A stretch of DNA of 64,000 bases from Liolophura sinensis (lineage: Eukaryota; Mollusca; Polyplacophora; Chitonida; Chitonidae): contig NC_088304.1 in NCBI RefSeq assembly GCF_032854445.1, positions 14,641,704 to 14,705,703 of the forward strand. Direction: 5' to 3'. Of the stretch, positions 61,001-64,000 are shown in pieces. Under the pieces are notes generated by a model. The model was not told the origin of the DNA, did not search any database, and was given only the letters and a program-made list of their open reading frames with translations. The translations under genes and the position numbers were made by a program. Within the stretch, counting starts at the first letter, position 1; each line of letters begins with the position of its first letter.

Positions 61001-62656
61001 TCACCAGGCATGGGGACTGATTGTCAGATTGTCTAAAGTGTATCATGGAAGTCCAAAAATACCTCACCCTGCCTCCAAATTACATTAGCAATCACCAGAT
61101 CTGATGAAGTCTGTTATTTTTTGTTTCCCACATTTTAAACAAAATAATCTGAAATCAGCCAACTGGAGCCTGCATCATGCAAGTTCCAGACAGGTTAACT
61201 TTTACTTTTAGAGAGCAATACCTATATAAAACAATTGTGGATATTTTCTTCACTAAACATCCTTTTAGGCATGTTAGGTGACATAGCTACCACCTAAAGT
61301 TAGATAGTGGTTTCCTGCCTTATGCATACTGCTCTTTATATACCAGTAGTAGATCTAATATAAGAACAGCATTTAAAAGCAACATACGATTTTAATGTTT
61401 ATAGGAAAGAGAACTAAAATTGAAGTAAGCAGCAGCAGAAATAAATTAAAAAAAATGTACATACAATACTTACATTCAATTATTTTATTTATTTATTTAT
61501 TATTTGTAGATTTTATTTCCATGAATTTAATGCAGTAAACTGCATTAATTGTAAAGTGGGCACTGTGGACCATATTGATATTGTACATGTCACAAACGAC
61601 ATCACATCAACTATTTTCTGGCCTTAAAAGAGGCATTTAATCTTATATTCCGGTTCTCTTTTTCACACACAGTTCACAGTTACACATTACAGGGTCAAGT
61701 GCTCACAAAAGAATATAAAACTGATGCGTCCTCAGTGAGATATATTATCAAGCAGTATGCATTCTTCATAAAAGCCACATACAATTCACATAAAGTACAT
61801 TAAATGGATACAAATCTGACTCTGACTGGCTGACAGTGGAGATAGGATTTGCTGGGTTAAATCTTGCAGCTTTGGTCACCCTTGAATAAATGTACCATAC
61901 CTAAAATTTAGCTTCTAGGCAAGGCAGAGCTTGCCTACCTCTCACACCAGCCAATCAGAACAGATGCTGTATCCTTTTAACTTATGACAAAAACCTCTTT
62001 GTGGAGTCAGTCCCAGATGTTTACTTCATTTCTATATGTTTTTCTTTCCCTCAATTTAGGTTATAATTTAAGCAATCATCCTGTATGAAAAACAGATAAA
62101 ACACCTGATCTGCTCCAAATGGGGCTATGGTAGCCTTCACAGCACCAACTCCTATGGCAACAATAAACAAAGCCAAGTACACAGCCCAGGCACAGCTCTC
62201 ATCAAACGGGTTCTTCAGTTGTGAGATCGTATACATTTTCTCTGTCCTATTCCCACAGACACCCGGTAAGGTTTCCGCATCACTATTCCATGATAAAAAC
62301 GGCAAAAAGGCACATCCTCCTAAGTAAATCACAAATGAAACCAATATAGTTCTGGCTTTGCCGAGAAGACTGTCAGCCACCCATCCTCCAACCAAGGACA
62401 TGCTGTATGACACACCGAACAGGAAAAACGAGGCGTTTGCCGCATTGTAAGACATCCAAAGGTATGGTTTTTTGTTCAGAAACAACACAAGGTTTCCAGC
62501 AATGGAATAAAACGTCACACGTTCCAAAATTTCAGCTAATAATATAGTAGCACAGGCCAGGCGCACTTTGCATTTTTCTCGCCCCTCAATCCCGCTCTGG
62601 TACTGGACGCTTCGTCTTTCCCGCCGCAGCAGTCTCTGTCTTTCGCCGTTCATCAT
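48624..62656 (-). CDS. SLC15A4: Proton-coupled peptide/histidine transporter, SLC15A4 (PHT1)-like, complete eight-exon gene (649 aa)
   Basis: Joining eight exons (62105-62656, 60761-60941, 57581-57707, 56068-56218, 55347-55511, 53136-53388, 50339-50434, 48624-49048; minus strand) gives 1950 bases with all phases consistent. The product belongs to the POT/PTR2 family (major facilitator fold, 12 membrane segments). It has the ExxER proton-coupling motif (E42, E45, R46), the [14 protein letters not shown] signature (90-103) and the second family signature [13 protein letters not shown] (196-208). It also has the PHT-type segments [24 protein letters not shown] and [11 protein letters not shown]. 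An N-terminal ExxxLL motif (E5, L9, L10) fits a dileucine endolysosomal sorting signal, as in vertebrate PHT1. The expected role is export of histidine and di/tripeptides from endolysosomes, which in vertebrates supports innate immune signalling. It is somewhat longer than the human protein (577 residues by memory). SLC15A3 is the alternative assignment. Met2 (62653) has the better start context (A at -3). Confidence 0.93.
49108..49335 (-). repeat. tRNA-derived SINE (family A) in intron 7
   Basis: It is nearly complete, from the tail to 'gagccacggaggccccc', with a deletion between 'ccgcaggttgctga' and 'cctggacttgaactc'. It has the same orientation as the host gene. Confidence 0.9.
50339..50434 (-). 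CDS. SLC15A4: SLC15A4-like exon 7
   Basis: Only 96 bases, between acceptor 'gtattttacag' and donor GCTG|GTAAGTTA, and too short to stand out alone. It encodes [16 protein letters not shown] and [15 protein letters not shown], which match the family exactly where expected. It enters and leaves in phase 1. Confidence 0.92.
51937..52122. repeat. 92-bp tandem duplication in intron 6
   Basis: The block beginning 'agatatggccctgg' (51939) and ending 'cttgtagtacagaaggtt' is repeated from 52031 with very few changes. 'atggccctggcattt' also recurs inside each copy. Confidence 0.9.
52866..53075 (+). repeat. tRNA-derived SINE (family A), antisense in intron 6
   Basis: It starts at the B-box side ('gagttcaagtccaactcatg') and runs to the (AAAT)n tail, opposite to the host gene. 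Its tail ends about 60 bases from the exon 6 donor. Confidence 0.9.
53136..53388 (-). CDS. SLC15A4: SLC15A4-like exon 6
   Basis: Acceptor 'tttcctcactag', phase 0 entry at GTG (Val393), donor ATATAG|GTGAGC leaving phase 1. It encodes [16 protein letters not shown] and [12 protein letters not shown], a further helix, ETRRLQ and a luminal segment with sequon NAT. Confidence 0.93.
54024..54612. mobile_element. Short inverted-repeat DNA transposon, Tc1/mariner-like, in intron 5
   Basis: The ends are inverted copies over about 40 bp. The left has 'attgggtggacaaatgggcc' and 'gtactttga'. The right, as reverse complement, has 'atcgggtgggcataaaaaa' and 'tgggccatactttga'. At 589 bp it is far too short for a working transposase. 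A minus-strand frame (54233-54436) contains [16 protein letters not shown], which could be a leftover transposase piece, but I cannot assign it firmly. A deletion derivative is likely. Confidence 0.65.
55347..55511 (-). CDS. SLC15A4: SLC15A4-like exon 5, with hexapeptide repeats
   Basis: Acceptor 'ttttttgtttcag', phase 0 at ATG (Met338), donor CCAGAT|GTGAGT, phase 0. [14 protein letters not shown] corresponds to the family loop after the PYWxVYxQ helix. It is followed by an insert of four six-residue repeats ([24 protein letters not shown]) not expected in vertebrate members. NWS and NWT are potential N-glycosylation sites. Confidence 0.88.
55376..55447 (-). repeat. Coding 18-bp tandem repeat in exon 5
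   Basis: Four 18-bp units (for example 'agtctcctgggttacacc' on the plus strand) encode residues about 363-386 of the transporter. The phase is kept, so copy number can change without a frameshift. Confidence 0.85.
55795..55980 (-). repeat. tRNA-derived SINE (family A), 5' part, in intron 4
   Basis: It contains 'aacccatgactatccacagg', 'gagaggaagccagcatgagc', 'gattgtgctgttctag'-like A-box side and the end 'ccatggggcccc'. The B-box is decayed. Confidence 0.8.
56068..56218 (-). CDS. SLC15A4: SLC15A4-like exon 4
   Basis: Acceptor after a T-run ('ttttttttcag'), entering with one base that completes Ser287. The donor is TATCAG|GTTGGT, phase 0. It encodes [18 protein letters not shown], then [16 protein letters not shown] and [10 protein letters not shown], the cytoplasmic loop and helix 7 region of the family. 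Confidence 0.93.
56666..56760 (+). repeat. SINE (family A) middle fragment in intron 3
   Basis: It matches 'ggtctgtcagcaacctacag', 'tggttgtgcccggtttcctt' and 'ccataatgctggctgcc'. Both ends are missing. Confidence 0.8.
56770..57082 (-). repeat. tRNA-derived SINE (family B) in intron 3
   Basis: It contains the tail 'gaatgaatcctttgggttta', an expanded TATTG run, 'tgttttcttgtggcagagcc' and 'gtcacattatactgacaccg'. The tRNA-like head is largely lost. Confidence 0.75.
57128..57330 (+). repeat. Possible tRNA-derived SINE (family D) in intron 3
   Basis: 'ccatggtctagtggtta' resembles an A-box and 'gtgggttcaaaactgg' a B-box, about 70 bases apart, followed by an unrelated body. The acceptor stem does not pair, so it is not a functional tRNA gene. 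Confidence 0.45.
57581..57707 (-). CDS. SLC15A4: SLC15A4-like exon 3, embedded in the edge of a 73-bp array
   Basis: Acceptor 'tgttgtgttgtag' and donor AACTC|GTAAGTCA. It enters with two bases (completing Gly245) and leaves with two. It encodes [28 protein letters not shown] and [13 protein letters not shown], aligning with the family's SFFITKPPDGS cytoplasmic loop. Its first 59 bases and acceptor are one unit of the tandem array that fills the adjacent intron. Only this last copy is followed by the rest of the exon and a consensus donor. Confidence 0.88.
57648..59590 (-). repeat. 73-bp minisatellite, about 27 copies, each carrying the exon 3 acceptor and 5' exon sequence
   Basis: The plus-strand unit includes 'ttagtcaggatgctgcctga', 'gggtggtctgctgacataca' and 'cagtacaacctacaacacaa'. 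On the gene's strand each unit reads acceptor (ttgtgttgtag), then 59 bases matching the start of exon 3, then 14 bases back to the next acceptor. Most units are exactly 73 bp. A few near 58880 and 59465 are shortened. The array begins inside exon 3 and runs upstream into intron 2. Confidence 0.95.
59690..59885 (-). repeat. Possible tRNA-derived SINE remnant in intron 2
   Basis: On the minus strand 'cacgtgttcaaatccatatc' looks like a B-box, followed by a body ending 'ccacataagtcatcatcg'. The A-box side is unclear. Confidence 0.4.
60142..60779 (-). repeat. 38-bp minisatellite, about 17 copies, seeded by the exon 2 splice donor
   Basis: The plus-strand unit is 'gtaattaccaaacaggaata' then 'acaatgtgggcaaagtca'. 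On the gene's strand it contains the last 19 bases of exon 2 (ACATTGTTATTCCTGTTTG) plus the donor GTAATTAC. The edge unit is the real exon end. At least four further units keep the exact CCTGTTTG|GTAATTA junction, while others have lost the GT or changed nearby bases. Confidence 0.93.
60761..60941 (-). CDS. SLC15A4: SLC15A4-like exon 2
   Basis: Acceptor 'gataatttttcag'-type AG at 60943-60942, phase 0. The donor is CTGTTTG|GTAATT at 60761, leaving phase 1. It encodes [36 protein letters not shown] and a further helix ending LLFLFG, the second POT signature. Read-through past the donor meets a stop (TGA) within three codons. Confidence 0.93.
60942..62104 (-). other. Intron 1 of the SLC15A4-like gene
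   Basis: It runs from GT at 62104 to AG at 60942 (1163 bases). It contains an (ATTT)n stretch near 61480 and no recognised exon. Confidence 0.85.
62105..62656 (-). CDS. SLC15A4: SLC15A4-like exon 1
   Basis: ATG at 62656, directly followed by a second ATG. It has 184 codons and donor GATCAG|GTGTTT, phase 0. It encodes a basic cytoplasmic N-terminus with an ExxxLL motif, helices 1 to 4, the ExxERVTFY motif, [14 protein letters not shown], a luminal loop with sequon NRT, and [11 protein letters not shown]. Confidence 0.94.
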
Positions 62657-62770
62657 AAATTCGTACGATTCTTTCGTCCAATTTACAGCCTAACCAAAAA
62701 AATTTGACAGAAAACTGTCATTTTGACATCACCATTTCCTGATCCCAATCGGTCGGTCGCCATTTCTATA

Positions 62771-62778
62771 TCATGTGA
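62771..62778. promoter_or_regulatory. M-box-like site (TCATGTGA) upstream of the SLC15A4-like start
   Basis: A perfect TCATGTGA octamer lies about 115 bases before the start codon. MiT/TFE-family factors bind such sites at lysosomal genes in vertebrates. Chance occurrence cannot be excluded. Confidence 0.3.
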
Positions 62779-63383
62779 CTGGCTTTCAACCTTAGGGTTG
62801 ACTAAAAACGCGGAATTGACTAAAAGCCGAAAATATGATGTAGGTCGCGTTTAATCTAGGTGGCCCATTTTTCAGTTTCATCTTAGCGGTTTACACCAAC
62901 TCTTTGTGTTGAAATAAGAAATGTCTAAAGTCTATTTTAGTAATATAAAAAATCCCTATTCAGTTCGGGGTCTCTTAAGTCGAATTATATATTTCGGTAT
63001 AGGCCTACATACGCTTGTATATCATTCGAGCTCACGCGCCTTTCTACGTGATTGTCTAAACTTTGGGTAGGAGTTTTAATGCTGAAAGTTTGAAATTTTG
63101 AAAGGGCGAGAGCACACAAGGAGATAGGTGGTGATGAGGCTGCGAGTGACGTCCCCTTGGCGTTGCTAGGCACTCCTCCCAGCTGCCGGCATAAAAAGGT
63201 CCAAATTTTGACGGTCAACCTATATCAAGATTTTTATGGCTTCTTTCTGACAGGCTGGGCCAGTTATGCACCAAAGCTTATTGGCCACGGAATGTTTCGG
63301 ATTGAGCTACAGCGCTAAACGTTAACATTGTCGCTTATGGAAAATTAATGGGGGTCTGTGGCCACGTAGTCCTATGTGCGGTG

Positions 63384-63692
63384 TATTCTGTAAGATGGAT
63401 TGGAAGCGAGAGGCCACGTGATCTCCTTAGTAACAAACGGCGTGGGTGAAGAAAACGGTCCTCCCAACGTTATAGCATGGGAAAATGCCTATTTTGGAAT
63501 CGCTGTCAGCGATCTTGTATCCGTTGGATTTGTATAATTTTCAGCTTTCCAGATAGTATGAGTATATTTGGTCGCTAGCGAAGTCGCAAAAAGCGACATT
63601 TTCCCCAATGCTTTAACACTGGGTGGCCATTTTGTTTTAGAAACGAAAGACTGATCACGTGACCTCCAACTTCCGAGCCGTCTTACAGAATA
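63384..63692. mobile_element. Fold-back (MITE-like) element with about 100-bp inverted arms
   Basis: The left arm starts 'tattctgtaagatggattgg' and contains 'ggccacgtgatc'. The right arm is its diverged reverse complement ('gatcacgtgacctccaactt', ending 'gtcttacagaata'). Similarity continues inward to 'gcatgggaaaatg' / 'cattttccccaatgc'. No transposase is encoded. Confidence 0.7.
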
Positions 63693-64000
63693 GCTGTCCT
63701 GTGACCAAGTATGGAAATATACATGTATTAAGCATTCCGAATCCATGAAAATGCTATATGGTGTAGGCCTAGGCCTATATGCATGTACATATAAATAAAC
63801 TAAATAAAAATTTACCTGTACGCGTGTCATCGTTGTTTTATGTTTTTCTATAAGAATTACACGTTCGACCCATGAATGGACATGTAGGCCTATATGTGTA
63901 GACAGGAATTCATGTGGAGAGCATAAACTCGTAATGGCCTACATCTACCGTAATACAAAGCCATTTTTATGTAAATTAGTTGTCTACCGGCATACTCTGA

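Larger units (their letters stand above)
62657..64000. other. Upstream flank of the SLC15A4-like gene
   Basis: No exon was recognised. The nearest 150 bases should include the 5' UTR and promoter; no clear TATA box is seen. A fold-back element sits at 63384-63692. The last 300 bases hold 'taggcctatatg' palindromes and ACATGTA motifs. Confidence 0.5.

Noticed and set aside
63489-63830. 113-codon minus-strand frame upstream of the transporter
   Set aside because: It overlaps the fold-back element and shows no domain or splice support.

Overview
This is nuclear DNA of a marine invertebrate, most likely a mollusc or another lophotrochozoan. It is AT-rich and contains many small introns with GT..AG ends. 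About two dozen copies of one tRNA-derived SINE are present; its 3' end reads like 'gcgtaaaacaccaatcaaat' followed by (AAAT)n, a type I associate with mollusc genomes. ACATGTA-rich simple repeats and a GGGGGATAACTC-type motif point the same way. The species cannot be named from this sequence, and nothing prokaryotic, viral or organellar was seen. Nearly all short open frames in the window are chance or lie in repeats. The real genes had to be assembled from exons, and all three lie on the minus strand. || Layout. (1) 1-20.2 kb: the 5' end of a class II phosphatidylinositol transfer protein gene (PITPNM/rdgB type). Only its first coding exon (4187-4282, 26 residues) is in the window; the rest lies beyond the left edge. 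A strong donor at 20083 may mark a non-coding first exon, which would give a leader intron of about 16 kb filled with SINEs and fold-back elements. (2) 20.2-27.4 kb: intergenic, with a full-length SINE nested in an older SINE and flanked by a 16-bp target duplication. (3) 27.4-34.4 kb: a complete two-exon gene for a secreted 630-residue protein made of signal peptide, coiled coil, Pro/Gln/Arg-rich linker and olfactomedin domain. Its single 5-kb intron holds two large minisatellites (33/66-bp and 30-bp units). (4) 34.4-48.1 kb: intergenic, with many SINEs, a 30-bp degenerate array and one repeat-poor stretch. (5) 48.6-62.7 kb: a complete eight-exon gene for an endolysosomal proton-coupled peptide/histidine transporter (SLC15A4/PHT1-like, 649 residues). 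All exon phases agree. (6) 62.7-64 kb: its upstream region, with an M-box-like site and a fold-back element carrying CACGTG sites. || The most unusual observation is intron 2 of the transporter gene. Its 5' end has been expanded into about 17 copies of a 38-bp unit that carries the last 19 bases of exon 2 plus the splice donor. Its 3' end has been expanded into about 27 copies of a 73-bp unit that carries the splice acceptor plus the first 59 bases of exon 3. One intron therefore has both of its exon boundaries embedded in tandem arrays of decoy splice sites. || The three genes look unrelated in function, and no operon-like or pathway clustering is evident.
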